Below, one piece after another: positions 23,900-32,436 of a DNA stretch of 64,000 bases. Source of the DNA: Pseudomonas viridiflava (lineage in GTDB: Bacteria; Pseudomonadota; Gammaproteobacteria; Pseudomonadales; Pseudomonadaceae); NCBI RefSeq assembly GCF_900582195.1, contig NZ_UTHA01000311.1:39401-103400 (forward strand). Reading direction: 5' to 3'. The notes beneath the pieces were generated by a model. The model was not told where the DNA came from, did no database searches, and saw only the letters and a list, made by a program, of their open reading frames with translations. The first letter of the stretch is position 1, and each line of letters starts with the position of its first letter. The position numbers and the translations under genes are program-made.

Positions 23900-25378
23900 T
23901 TACTGCGGACGCTTGCGCTCAACCGCGCGCAACAGATGCGTCGGCGGCGTTTCGCAGCTGATCTTGCGACCTAGCTTCTCTTCGATGGACGGCAACTGAT
24001 AGGAGTCGTCTTCGCCGGCGAAGCTGATCGACACGCCATCGGCGCCAGCACGACCGGTACGGCCGATGCGGTGCACGTAGTCGTCCGGAACTTCCGGCAG
24101 GGTGAAGTTGATCACGTGGCTGATGCCGTCGATGTGGATGCCGCGACCGGCCACATCGGTTGCGACCAGTACGCGAATCTTGCCTTCGCGGAAACCTTCC
24201 AGGGTCTTGATGCGTTTGTGCTGCGGCACGTCGCCTGACAGTTGCGCGGCGTTGATGCCGTCGCGCACCAGGCGCTCTTCAATGCGACGCACTTCGTCCT
24301 TGCGGTTGGCAAACACGATCACGCGTTCCCAGCCGTTATCGTTGACCAGGTTGTAGAGCAGTTTGTATTTGTCGGCACCGGCCACCGCATAGATGTGCTG
24401 CTCGACGTTCTCGTTGGCGACGTTGGTGACTTCGATTTCGACGATGGCCGGATCGGTGGTCCACTGCTTGGCAAGGTTCATCACGTCTTCGGTGAAGGTC
24501 GCGGAGAACAGCAGCGTCTGGCGCTCGGACTTCGGCGGGGTCTGGCGAATGATCTGGCGTACTTGCGGGATGAAGCCCATGTCGAGCATGCGGTCGGCTT
24601 CGTCGAGCACCATCACTTCGACCATGTCCAGGTGCACGTCGCCGCGCTGGTTGAAGTCGAGCAGACGGCCCGGGGTCGCCACAAGAATGTCGCAGTGGCG
24701 CGCTTCGAGGTGCTTGAGCTGCTTGTCGAAGTCCATGCCGCCAACAAACGTCATGACGTTGAGGCCGGTGTACTTGGTCAGGTCAGCGGCGTCCTTGGCG
24801 ATCTGCACCACCAGCTCACGGGTCGGCGCGATGATCAGCGCACGGGGTTCGCCCATGTAGCGTTCTTTCGGCGGCGGCGTTTGCAACAGCTGGGTGATGA
24901 TCGAGATCAGGAACGCGGCGGTCTTGCCGGTGCCGGTCTGCGCGCGACCGATGGCGTCTTTGCCGGCGAGGGTGAAGCCCAGCACCTGCGCCTGGATCGG
25001 CGTGCAATACGGGAACCCCAGATCCTGGATGGCGTGCATCAGTTCTGGAGACAGCTTGAAATCGTGAAAGCGGGTTTTGCCTTCCTGGGGCTCGACGACG
25101 AAGTCCTCGAGTTTCCACGGAATAACCGCTGCCTTGGGCTTCGGTTCGCGACGCGGTTTAGCCGGTTTTGGCGCTTCGCTGCGGGCGGGCTCGGCGGCGA
25201 TGGGCGCGGCCGGTGCAGCTTGCGGTGCTTGCTTCGGTGCCGCTACGGGAGCGGGGCGGTCGGCCTGCGGGGCATCGTTGCGATGACCGGGGGCATGCGA
25301 CGGCGCACTGGGAACTGGCGCGAGCTGCTCAGCCTCGCTTTTACCGAACATCTTCTTGAGTGCTTTGAGCACGGTCAT
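23900..25378 (-). CDS. rhlB: DEAD-box ATP-dependent RNA helicase, RhlB type
   Basis: The 492-residue RNA helicase has all core motifs: Q motif around FPYCTPIQAQVL, AQTGTGKT, VLDEADRMLDMGF, LFSATF, VATDVAGRGIHIDG and HRIGRTGRAG. The first 100 residues are a low-complexity Ala/Pro/Lys-rich extension after a basic amphipathic start (MTVLKALKKMFGKSEAE). That is usual for Pseudomonas RhlB, while E. coli RhlB lacks it. A role in RNA turnover with RNase E is inferred from the family. Gene order with dauBAR and the esterase matches P. aeruginosa. Confidence 0.9.
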   Translation of the reverse strand: MTVLKALKKMFGKSEAEQLAPVPSAPSHAPGHRNDAPQADRPAPVAAPKQAPQAAPAAPIAAEPARSEAPKPAKPRREPKPKAAVIPWKLEDFVVEPQEGKTRFHDFKLSPELMHAIQDLGFPYCTPIQAQVLGFTLAGKDAIGRAQTGTGKTAAFLISIITQLLQTPPPKERYMGEPRALIIAPTRELVVQIAKDAADLTKYTGLNVMTFVGGMDFDKQLKHLEARHCDILVATPGRLLDFNQRGDVHLDMVEVMVLDEADRMLDMGFIPQVRQIIRQTPPKSERQTLLFSATFTEDVMNLAKQWTTDPAIVEIEVTNVANENVEQHIYAVAGADKYKLLYNLVNDNGWERVIVFANRKDEVRRIEERLVRDGINAAQLSGDVPQHKRIKTLEGFREGKIRVLVATDVAGRGIHIDGISHVINFTLPEVPDDYVHRIGRTGRAGADGVSISFAGEDDSYQLPSIEEKLGRKISCETPPTHLLRAVERKRPQ

Positions 25379-25475
25379 CTCATCAATTGGTTAAGGAATG
25401 TACGCCGGCCAGTGTAATGCAAGAAACGGGCGCGGCGTAGGGGGAGGGATCAAAGGGCGATTTTAATCTCGACGC

Positions 25476-26132
25476 TTAGCGCAGGCGCTCGCTCAACCAG
25501 ACACCGATGTCGCGAATTTCCTCGGGTAACACTTCGTGCTCCATTGGGTATTCCTGCCATATCACGGTGACACCATGCTTCAGCAGATGCTCGTAGGCAC
25601 TGCGGCCCATCGAGTTCTGCACCACGCCATCGAACTGACCGTGCAGGCACAGTGCAGGAATCCGCTGTTGACTGGCTGAAAGCTCCATCTCGTCACTGAA
25701 GGTCGGCGCATACGTCGACAACGCCAGCACGCCACCCAACGGCCCCTGCCATTTCACAAAAGCGGTGTGCAACACCACGGCTCCACCCTGGGAAAACCCG
25801 GCGAGAAATATCCGCGAGGCGTCTATTCCGCTGGCGCGCTGGTTTTCGATCAATTCGATGATGCGATCGGCGGACGCTTCCAGCTCGTCACGATCGATCG
25901 CTCGCGCCGGGCTCATGGCCTTGATGTCGTACCAGCTCGGCATGGCATATCCGCCATTTATCGTCACTGGACGGGTCGGCGCCTGCGGCAGAACGAAGCG
26001 CGTGCTCAACAGGCTTTCCTGCAACGCTTCGGCCACCGGCAAGAAGTCGTAGCGATCGGCGCCGAGGCCGTGCAGCCAGATCACGCAGGCGTCTGCGGGC
26101 TTAACAGGCTGAAGAATCAAGGGCTCGGTCAT
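25476..26132 (-). CDS. Carboxylesterase/lysophospholipase of the alpha/beta hydrolase fold
   Basis: The 218-residue cytosolic hydrolase has the complete catalytic triad of the phospholipase/carboxylesterase family: Ser114 in GFSQGG, Asp168 in GQFDGV and His199 in PMEHEV. HGLGADRYDF near the N-terminus supplies the oxyanion region. P. aeruginosa has an orthologue in the same position that has been crystallised as a carboxylesterase. The natural substrate is unknown. It is a single gene transcribed away from aapJ. Confidence 0.9.
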   Translation of the reverse strand: MTEPLILQPVKPADACVIWLHGLGADRYDFLPVAEALQESLLSTRFVLPQAPTRPVTINGGYAMPSWYDIKAMSPARAIDRDELEASADRIIELIENQRASGIDASRIFLAGFSQGGAVVLHTAFVKWQGPLGGVLALSTYAPTFSDEMELSASQQRIPALCLHGQFDGVVQNSMGRSAYEHLLKHGVTVIWQEYPMEHEVLPEEIRDIGVWLSERLR

Positions 26133-26600
26133 GTCTGCTCCAAAAATGTGCGGGCGCTCTCATTAAGTGCGTGATTGGAGTGCGCGCCCGGTTGATCCGT
26201 TAAGAAGATGTCGCAAGGTTACAAGTTTTGCTATTGACCTGTCGCCGAATCGATTCCGCGACAGGTGTGGTACGGGCTTTGCTATGGAAGGTTCCGTACG
26301 AAGCATCCTACGCGTGGCGGTAACACTATCAGTGTTCGACCCGCGACGGGATTGCAAAGAATCCGGTGATGGATGTTCGCCAATGGCCGCTACGGCTTAG
26401 CGAACGTGAAAGGGCTACAGCCCGTTCGGCCGATTGGTGAGAAGTGAGTTGTCCATGATGTGGATTTTCTCCTGAAAGACTCATAGCGAAGGTCCTGACG
26501 TCGGTTGACCCCAAAAAAAGCCAACACGGGTCAACAACGCCTCAAAAGGGTGCGATTGGACTCAAGCTCCGACACAACAAGAGCAAAACTGGAGGTTTGA
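26133..26600. other. 468-base intergenic region with two palindromes, upstream of aapJ
   Basis: No gene is visible. A 30-base near-perfect palindrome lies at 26237-26266 (arms ACCTGTCGC and GCGACAGGT, inner GAATCGATTC). A second inverted repeat, GTTGACCC / GGGTCAAC, lies at 26504-26511 and 26528-26535, about 65 bases before aapJ. The region must hold the divergent promoters of the esterase and aap genes. GGAGG lies seven bases before the aapJ start. It could also encode a small RNA, which I cannot support. Confidence 0.5.
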
Positions 26601-27632
26601 ATGAAGATGTTGAAATCCACTTTGGCGATCGTGACTGCAGCAACAGTTCTCGGCGTCAGCGGGTTCGCTCAGGCGGGTGCAACCCTGGATGCCGTGAAGA
26701 AGAAAGGTTTCGTGCAGTGTGGCGTGAGCGACGGTCTGCCGGGCTTCTCGGTACCGGACGCGACCGGCAAGATCCTCGGGATCGACGCTGACGTCTGCCG
26801 CGCTGTGGCCGCTGCCGTATTCGGCGACGCGACCAAGGTCAAATTCAGTCAGTTGAACGCCAAGGAGCGCTTCACCGCGCTGCAATCGGGCGAGATCGAC
26901 ATCCTGTCGCGCAACACCACCATGACCAGTTCGCGTGACGCGGGCATGGGCCTGAAATTCCCGGGCTTCATTACCTACTACGATGGCATCGGCTTCCTGG
27001 TGAACAACAAGCTGGGCGTGAAGAGTGCCAAAGAGCTGGACGGTGCAACCATCTGCATCCAGGCCGGTACCACCACCGAGCTGAACGTCTCCGACTACTT
27101 CCGTGGCAACGGTCTGAAATACACCCCGATCACTTTCGACACCTCCGATGAAAGCGCCAAATCGCTGGAATCCGGTCGTTGCGACGTGCTGACCTCCGAC
27201 AAGTCCCAACTGTTCGCCCAGCGCTCCAAGCTGGCATCGCCGAAGGACTACGTGGTTCTGCCGGAAACCATTTCCAAAGAACCGCTGGGCCCGGTCGTGC
27301 GTAACGGCGACGACGAGTGGCTGGCGATCGTGCGTTGGGTTGGCTACGCGCTGCTCAACACCGAAGAGGCCGGCATCACGTCGAAGAACGTCGAAGCCGA
27401 AGCCAAGTCGACCAAGAACCCGGACGTCGCCCGTATGCTCGGCGCTGACGGCGAGTACGGCAAAGACCTGAAACTGCCGAAAGACTGGGTGGTACAGATC
27501 GTCAAACAGGTCGGCAACTACGGCGAAATCTTCGAGAAAAACCTCGGCAAGAGCACTCCGCTGGAGATCGACCGTGGTCTGAACGCCCTGTGGAACAACG
27601 GCGGCATTCAGTACGCACCACCAGTGCGCTAA
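26601..27632 (+). CDS. aapJ: AapJ, periplasmic general L-amino-acid binding protein
   Basis: This is the substrate-binding component of the Aap-type ABC transporter with broad L-amino-acid specificity. The 343-residue precursor has a signal peptide (TLAIVTAATVLGVSGFAQA). The mature part shows VKKKGFVQCGVSDGLPGFSVPDATGKILGIDADVCRAVAAAVF-type family sequence, here seen in pieces such as GVSDGLPGFS and GIDADVCRAVA. Two Cys (FVQCGV, DGATICIQAG) are conserved in the family. It is the first and probably most highly expressed gene of aapJQMP. Confidence 0.93.
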   Translation: MKMLKSTLAIVTAATVLGVSGFAQAGATLDAVKKKGFVQCGVSDGLPGFSVPDATGKILGIDADVCRAVAAAVFGDATKVKFSQLNAKERFTALQSGEIDILSRNTTMTSSRDAGMGLKFPGFITYYDGIGFLVNNKLGVKSAKELDGATICIQAGTTTELNVSDYFRGNGLKYTPITFDTSDESAKSLESGRCDVLTSDKSQLFAQRSKLASPKDYVVLPETISKEPLGPVVRNGDDEWLAIVRWVGYALLNTEEAGITSKNVEAEAKSTKNPDVARMLGADGEYGKDLKLPKDWVVQIVKQVGNYGEIFEKNLGKSTPLEIDRGLNALWNNGGIQYAPPVR

Positions 27633-27698
27633 TGGTTCTATCACCCGGCGGGCCAACCGCCGGGTGATGTTCTTGTTCCATTTTTTCCGGGGCACTTC

Positions 27699-28880
27699 AT
27701 GCAAAATTCAATCGGCGCACCAAAGCAGAGGCTCAGCCTCAGCGATCCACGAGTGCGTGCGTGGCTATTCCAGATCATCACCGTTGTGGCGGTGGTCTCG
27801 CTGGGCTGGTACTTGTTCGACAACACGCAAACCAACCTTCAGCACCGGGGCATTACCTCCGGTTTCGGCTTTCTGGAGCGCAGTGCCGGGTTCGGCATCG
27901 CTCAACACCTGATCGACTACACCGAAGCGGACAGCTATGCCCGCGTCTTTGTCATCGGTCTGCTCAACACCCTGTTGGTGACTGTGATCGGCGTGGTTCT
28001 GGCGACGATCCTCGGTTTCATCATCGGTGTGGCACGGCTGTCGCAGAACTGGATCATCAGCAAACTGGCGACGGTGTACGTGGAAGTGTTCCGCAACATT
28101 CCGCCGCTGCTGCAAATCCTGTTCTGGTACTTCGCGGTATTCCTGACCATGCCGGGACCGCGCAACAGCCATAACTTCGGCGACACCTTCTTTGTCAGCA
28201 GCCGTGGCCTGAACATGCCGGCCGCGCTGGCCGCTGATGGTTTCTGGGCATTCGTGATCAGCATTGTGGTGGCCGTCGTCGGCATCGTGCTGATGTGTCG
28301 CTGGGCCAACAGACGCTTTGAAGAGACCGGCGTGCCGTTTCACAAGTTCTGGGTCGGCCTGGCGATTCTGCTGGTGATCCCGACCTTGTGCGCATTGATC
28401 TTCGGCGCACCGCTGCACTGGGAGATGCCTGAGCTTAAAGGCTTCAACTTTGTCGGCGGCTGGGTGCTGATCCCGGAACTGCTCGCCTTGACCCTGGCCC
28501 TGACCGTTTACACCGCGGCGTTCATCGCCGAGATCGTGCGTTCCGGGATCAAGTCGGTCAGCCATGGCCAGACCGAAGCGGCGCGCTCGCTCGGCCTGCG
28601 CAACGGCCCGACCCTGCGCAAGGTGATCATTCCGCAAGCCCTGCGCGTAATCATTCCGCCGCTGACCAGCCAATACCTCAACCTGGCGAAAAACTCTTCG
28701 CTGGCGGCCGGTATCGGTTATCCGGAAATGGTCTCGCTGTTCGCCGGCACGGTGCTTAACCAGACCGGTCAGGCGATCGAGGTGATTGCCATCACCATGA
28801 GCGTGTACCTGGCGATCAGTATCAGCATTTCCCTGCTGATGAACTGGTACAACAAGCGCATTGCGCTGATCGAGCGGTAA
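27699..28880 (+). CDS. aapQ: AapQ, ABC transporter inner-membrane permease
   Basis: This 393-residue permease has about eight membrane helices. The C-terminal cytoplasmic EAA loop reads EAARSLGLRNGPTLRKVIIPQALR, which docks on the ATPase AapP. Pseudomonas AapQ and AapM are longer than His-type permeases because of extra N-terminal helices and a large periplasmic loop, as seen here between residues 60 and 90. It starts 66 bases after aapJ and ends 10 bases before aapM. Confidence 0.93.
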   Translation: MQNSIGAPKQRLSLSDPRVRAWLFQIITVVAVVSLGWYLFDNTQTNLQHRGITSGFGFLERSAGFGIAQHLIDYTEADSYARVFVIGLLNTLLVTVIGVVLATILGFIIGVARLSQNWIISKLATVYVEVFRNIPPLLQILFWYFAVFLTMPGPRNSHNFGDTFFVSSRGLNMPAALAADGFWAFVISIVVAVVGIVLMCRWANRRFEETGVPFHKFWVGLAILLVIPTLCALIFGAPLHWEMPELKGFNFVGGWVLIPELLALTLALTVYTAAFIAEIVRSGIKSVSHGQTEAARSLGLRNGPTLRKVIIPQALRVIIPPLTSQYLNLAKNSSLAAGIGYPEMVSLFAGTVLNQTGQAIEVIAITMSVYLAISISISLLMNWYNKRIALIER

Positions 28881-28890
28881 GGAAAAGCGC

Positions 28891-29985
28891 ATGAGTACTC
28901 ATACTTTCAAACCCGACATGCCCCCACCGAACAGCAGCATCGGCGTGGTGGCGTGGATGCGCGCGAACATGTTCTCCAGCTGGCTCAACACCCTGCTGAC
29001 GCTGTTTGCGTTCTACCTGATTTATCTCGTGGTGCCGCCGATCCTCAGTTGGGCGATTGTCGATGCCAACTGGGTTGGCACCACCCGCGCCGACTGCACC
29101 AAGGAGGGCGCCTGCTGGGTGTTCATTCAGCAGCGTTTCGGCCAGTTCATGTACGGCTACTACCCGACGGAGCTGCGCTGGCGCGTGGACCTGACCGTGT
29201 GGCTGGCGGTGATCGGCGTGGCGCCCCTGTTCATCTCGCGCTTCCCGCGTAAAGCGGTGTACGGGCTGAGCTTCCTGGTGCTGTACCCGATCATTGCCTA
29301 CATCCTGCTGCACGGCGGTTTCGGTCTGACCACCGTGGCAACCAGCCAGTGGGGCGGCCTGATGCTGACCCTGGTGATCGCCACTGTCGGTATCGCCGGC
29401 GCGTTGCCGCTGGGGATTGTGCTGGCGCTGGGTCGTCGCTCGAACATGCCGGCGATTCGTGTGGTCTGCGTGACCTTCATCGAGTTCTGGCGCGGCGTGC
29501 CGTTGATCACGGTGCTGTTCATGTCCTCGGTGATGCTGCCGCTGTTCCTGCCTGAAGGCATGAACTTCGACAAGCTGCTGCGGGCACTGATCGGCGTGAT
29601 CCTGTTCCAGTCGGCCTACGTGGCCGAAGTGGTGCGCGGCGGTCTGCAAGCGATCCCCAAAGGTCAGTACGAAGCGGCTGCAGCGATGGGCCTCGGTTAC
29701 TGGCGTTCGATGGGCCTGGTGATTCTGCCGCAAGCCCTGAAGCTGGTGATCCCCGGCATCGTCAACACCTTCATTGCGCTGTTCAAGGACACCAGCCTTG
29801 TGATCATCATCGGCCTCTTTGACCTGCTCAACAGCGTCAAGCAAGCCGCTGCCGATCCGAAATGGCTGGGCATGGCCACCGAAGGCTACGTGTTCGCCGC
29901 CCTGGTGTTCTGGATTTTCTGTTTTGGTATGTCGCGCTATTCCATGCATCTGGAACGCAAGCTCGACACTGGCCACAAGCGTTAG
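28891..29985 (+). CDS. aapM: AapM, ABC transporter inner-membrane permease
   Basis: This is the second permease of the heterodimeric channel, 364 residues. The N-terminal helix (TLLTLFAFYLIYLVVPPIL) is followed by a periplasmic loop with two Cys (TRADCTKEGACW). The EAA loop reads EAAAAMGLGYWRSMGLVILPQALK. GGAAAAGCGC precedes the ATG as a Shine-Dalgarno. It is co-transcribed with aapQ and aapP. Confidence 0.93.
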   Translation: MSTHTFKPDMPPPNSSIGVVAWMRANMFSSWLNTLLTLFAFYLIYLVVPPILSWAIVDANWVGTTRADCTKEGACWVFIQQRFGQFMYGYYPTELRWRVDLTVWLAVIGVAPLFISRFPRKAVYGLSFLVLYPIIAYILLHGGFGLTTVATSQWGGLMLTLVIATVGIAGALPLGIVLALGRRSNMPAIRVVCVTFIEFWRGVPLITVLFMSSVMLPLFLPEGMNFDKLLRALIGVILFQSAYVAEVVRGGLQAIPKGQYEAAAAMGLGYWRSMGLVILPQALKLVIPGIVNTFIALFKDTSLVIIIGLFDLLNSVKQAAADPKWLGMATEGYVFAALVFWIFCFGMSRYSMHLERKLDTGHKR

Positions 29986-29996
29986 GAGTTGTGTAA

Positions 29997-30761
29997 ATGA
30001 GTGAAGCAATCAAAAAGCCTGCAGGTCCTGAAGGGATTATTCAGATGCAGGGCGTCAACAAGTGGTACGGCCAGTTCCACGTGCTCAAAGACATCAACCT
30101 CAACGTCAAACAGGGCGAGCGTATCGTTCTGTGCGGCCCGTCGGGTTCCGGTAAGTCCACGACGATTCGTTGCCTCAATCGTCTCGAAGAGCACCAGCAG
30201 GGCCGCATCGTCGTCGACGGCGTAGAACTGACCAACGACCTCAAGCAGATCGAAGCGATCCGCCGCGAAGTCGGCATGGTGTTCCAGCACTTCAACCTGT
30301 TCCCGCACCTGACCATTTTGCAGAACTGCACCCTGGCGCCAATGTGGGTACGCAAGATGCCCAAGCGCAAGGCCGAGGAAATCGCCATGCACTACCTGGA
30401 ACGCGTCCGCATTCCGGAGCAGGCGCACAAATTCCCGGGGCAACTGTCCGGTGGTCAGCAGCAGCGTGTGGCGATCGCCCGGGCCCTGTGCATGAAACCG
30501 AAAATCATGCTGTTCGATGAACCGACTTCAGCGCTCGATCCGGAGATGGTGAAAGAGGTTCTGGACACCATGATCGGTCTGGCTGAAGACGGTATGACCA
30601 TGCTTTGCGTGACTCACGAAATGGGCTTCGCCCGCACCGTGGCGAACCGTGTGATCTTCATGGACAAGGGGGAGATCGTTGAGCAGGCAGCGCCGAATGA
30701 CTTCTTCGATAATCCGCAGAATGAGCGGACGAAGCTGTTCTTGAGTCAGATTTTGCATTGA
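29997..30761 (+). CDS. aapP: AapP, ABC transporter ATPase
   Basis: The 254-residue ATP-binding subunit has Walker A GPSGSGKST (about residues 48-56), the Q-loop region GMVFQHFNLF, the signature LSGGQQQRVAIARAL, Walker B IMLFDEPTSALDPE and the switch His in CVTHEMGFA. It energises AapQM. It is the last gene of the operon, 11 bases after aapM with GGAG in the gap, and is followed by a terminator. Confidence 0.95.
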   Translation: MSEAIKKPAGPEGIIQMQGVNKWYGQFHVLKDINLNVKQGERIVLCGPSGSGKSTTIRCLNRLEEHQQGRIVVDGVELTNDLKQIEAIRREVGMVFQHFNLFPHLTILQNCTLAPMWVRKMPKRKAEEIAMHYLERVRIPEQAHKFPGQLSGGQQQRVAIARALCMKPKIMLFDEPTSALDPEMVKEVLDTMIGLAEDGMTMLCVTHEMGFARTVANRVIFMDKGEIVEQAAPNDFFDNPQNERTKLFLSQILH

Positions 30762-30779
30762 TGGTTTTTGCGTAAAAAC

Positions 30780-30808
30780 AACCCGGCCTTGTGCCGGGTT
30801 TGTTTTTT
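30780..30808 (+). terminator. Terminator of the aap operon
   Basis: The stem AACCCGGC / GCCGGGTT with a short loop is followed by TGTTTTTT, 18 bases after the aapP stop. The mqsA gene converges on it from the other side. Confidence 0.9.
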
Positions 30809-30813
30809 ATGGG

Positions 30814-31302
30814 TCAGGAGGCTGTCGCAGATTCCAGTTCAGGGTGACGGGCTGCCATGAGCCGTTTGAGATCGTTGCCTTCGATGAGTACCTGTATTTC
30901 GGCGAGTAAATGCGGGTGGCGATCCAGAAGCTGCATCAACGTCAACAATGGCTGCGGTGGAGAAAGCTCTCCGCGTTCATAGCGCGAAAAAGCATTGTGC
31001 CCACCCCCCGATAGCAGCTTCACCGCGTTTCTTTGGGTGAGATGGAGCTTGCGACGAATACGCTTTATTTCGGCACCGATCAGGCGAAGCGAGTCCTCGA
31101 GCAACCGGTCGCCAGCATCCACATAGCGAGTCGCGCTGTCGGTGTCATTGTCAAAAATGACTTCACCGCATACCCGGCACTGCCAACCGGCAAGGTTGTG
31201 CACGAGCCGCGAAAACTGTTTGTAATTGACGGTCAGGCTGCGATCTCGGAAGTGACTCATTCCATCATCGGTACCGCAGCTGATGCACTGTCTTGTACTC
31301 AT
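30814..31302 (-). CDS. mqsA: MqsA-type antitoxin
   Basis: The 162-residue protein has an N-terminal zinc-binding domain with two CxxC motifs (CISCGTDD and CRVCGE) and a C-terminal Xre/HTH domain that reads IRRKLHLTQRNAVKLLSGGGHNAFSRYERG, then LLDRHPHLLAEI. This matches E. coli MqsA (KKLSLTQKEA...GGGVNAFSRYEKG...LLRVLDKHPELLNEI). It neutralises MqsR and represses its own operon. It is longer than the 131-residue E. coli protein, with a C-terminal tail of about 20 residues. Its ATG overlaps the mqsR stop by four bases, and a perfect palindrome precedes the operon. Confidence 0.9.
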   Translation of the reverse strand: MSTRQCISCGTDDGMSHFRDRSLTVNYKQFSRLVHNLAGWQCRVCGEVIFDNDTDSATRYVDAGDRLLEDSLRLIGAEIKRIRRKLHLTQRNAVKLLSGGGHNAFSRYERGELSPPQPLLTLMQLLDRHPHLLAEIQVLIEGNDLKRLMAARHPELESATAS

Positions 31303-31610
31303 ATGTTTTTCTCCTTGAAGGAGATCACCGGGGGCCCACCGCTGTGGCAGTAAGTCACTTTGATGTAAATCTCCAGGCCACGAAACGATGCGTGATAAAC
31401 GTCGTGCCAGTTACGATGGTTGGCATAGGACGTCATGGATTTGTAAAGCATTCGACGTTCTAGCGAACAGACAATCTGCGTCATTACGTCATACGACATT
31501 CCCATGTCCCTACCGGACTCAAGCGCCTGTCGGGTAAAGGCTTCTTTGCCCCGTCTAACGACATCCGCCTTGATCACCGCCAGCTCATAATGGGGTGTGT
31601 TCTTTTCCAT
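31299..31610 (-). CDS. mqsR: MqsR-type mRNA interferase toxin
   Basis: The 103-residue protein aligns along its length with E. coli MqsR, a RelE-fold endoribonuclease that cuts mRNA at GCU. Shared landmarks are the start MEKNTPHY (E. coli MEKRTPH), LYKSMTSYANHRNWHDVYH (E. coli FYKSMTTYSDHTIWQDVY) and the end VISFKEK. The order toxin then antitoxin is as in E. coli mqsRA. The cleavage target in this host is inferred. No strong Shine-Dalgarno is visible, which fits low expression. Confidence 0.92.
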   Translation of the reverse strand: MEKNTPHYELAVIKADVVRRGKEAFTRQALESGRDMGMSYDVMTQIVCSLERRMLYKSMTSYANHRNWHDVYHASFRGLEIYIKVTYCHSGGPPVISFKEKNI

Positions 31611-31633
31611 AAGAAACCAAAACCCTGTCCCTG

Positions 31634-31656
31634 AAATTACCCTTAAAGGGTAATTT
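31634..31656 (-). promoter_or_regulatory. Candidate MqsA operator of the mqsRA operon
   Basis: A perfect 23-base palindrome with half-site AAATTACCCTT around a single central A is centred 35 bases upstream of the mqsR ATG. MqsA of E. coli binds AACCT-N-AGGTT-type palindromes; the CCCTT/AAGGG arms here are similar in layout. Autoregulation is inferred. Confidence 0.7.
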
Positions 31657-31743
31657 TCACCAATCGAAAATGCCGCTCCATATGTCTCCGATTGACCCTA
31701 GGTGGTTGCCGTCCTACACGGGGCTGACTAACATGTCAGAAAA

Positions 31744-31764
31744 TTCATCCTATGATTGGATGAA
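31744..31764 (+). promoter_or_regulatory. Candidate GntR autoregulatory operator
   Basis: The inverted repeat TTCATCC-N7-GGATGAA lies 13 bases before the ATG of the GntR gene, overlapping the expected promoter/leader. Position and symmetry suggest self-control by the downstream regulator. Confidence 0.5.
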
Positions 31765-31776
31765 AGGGCGAATCCT

Positions 31777-32436
31777 ATGTCAGACATTTCTCCACTCATT
31801 AAGCGATCTTTGGTCGATCAGGCCCTGGATCAGCTTCGTCAGCGCATCAGCAGCGGTGCCTGGCAGGTCGGCGAGCGATTGCCGACCGAACCCGAGCTGT
31901 GCGCCGAGCTGGGCATCAGCCGCAATACCGTGCGCGAAGCCATGCGCGTACTGGCGTTTTCCGGGTTGATCGAGATTCGCCAGGGCGATGGCAGTTACCT
32001 GCGCGCAGTGGTCGATCCGATGGATACCCTGAAAGCGCTGTCGCAATGCTCGCTGGATCAGGCGCGGGAAACCCGGCACATCCTCGAAGTCGAGGCGATA
32101 GGCCTGGCGGCGTTGCGCCGCACCGACGAAGACCTCGTCGCATTGCGTGAAGCGCTCGGCACCAGCGGCAGTCACTACCATGGCGATCTCGACACCTACA
32201 TTGCCTGTGATCTGGTGTTCCACCGTCGTCTGGTCGACGCCGCGCACAACCCGACCCTCAGCGAGCTGTATCGCTATTTCTCCAGCATTGTCGGCGCGCA
32301 ATTGCGCCAGACCCTGAACATCGTCCCGCGCCGTCAGGAAGTGTTCGACCTGCACATCGCGTTGCTCGATGCGGTCGAGCAACGCGACCCGGAACGGGCC
32401 AAAGCTTTGTCGAGGCAGTTGATCAATGAACCTTGA
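31777..32436 (+). CDS. GntR/FadR-family transcriptional regulator
   Basis: This 219-residue regulator has an N-terminal winged helix (DQLRQRISSGAWQVGERLPTEPELCAELGISRNTVREAMRVLAFSGLIEIRQGDGSYL, read in pieces) and a C-terminal FCD ligand-binding domain with the metal-binding His pattern (DLVFHRRLVDAAHNP and DLHIALLDAV). The ligand is unknown. It overlaps the following MFS gene by 11 bases, so it probably controls that transporter. The start MSDISPLIKR has AGGG eight bases upstream; the ATG seven codons before is in the operator and less likely. Confidence 0.88.
   Translation: MSDISPLIKRSLVDQALDQLRQRISSGAWQVGERLPTEPELCAELGISRNTVREAMRVLAFSGLIEIRQGDGSYLRAVVDPMDTLKALSQCSLDQARETRHILEVEAIGLAALRRTDEDLVALREALGTSGSHYHGDLDTYIACDLVFHRRLVDAAHNPTLSELYRYFSSIVGAQLRQTLNIVPRRQEVFDLHIALLDAVEQRDPERAKALSRQLINEP

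Noticed and set aside
28953..29252. Frames within the aap operon in other frames
   Set aside because: They are out-of-frame shadows of aapM with Arg/His-rich composition and no ribosome sites.
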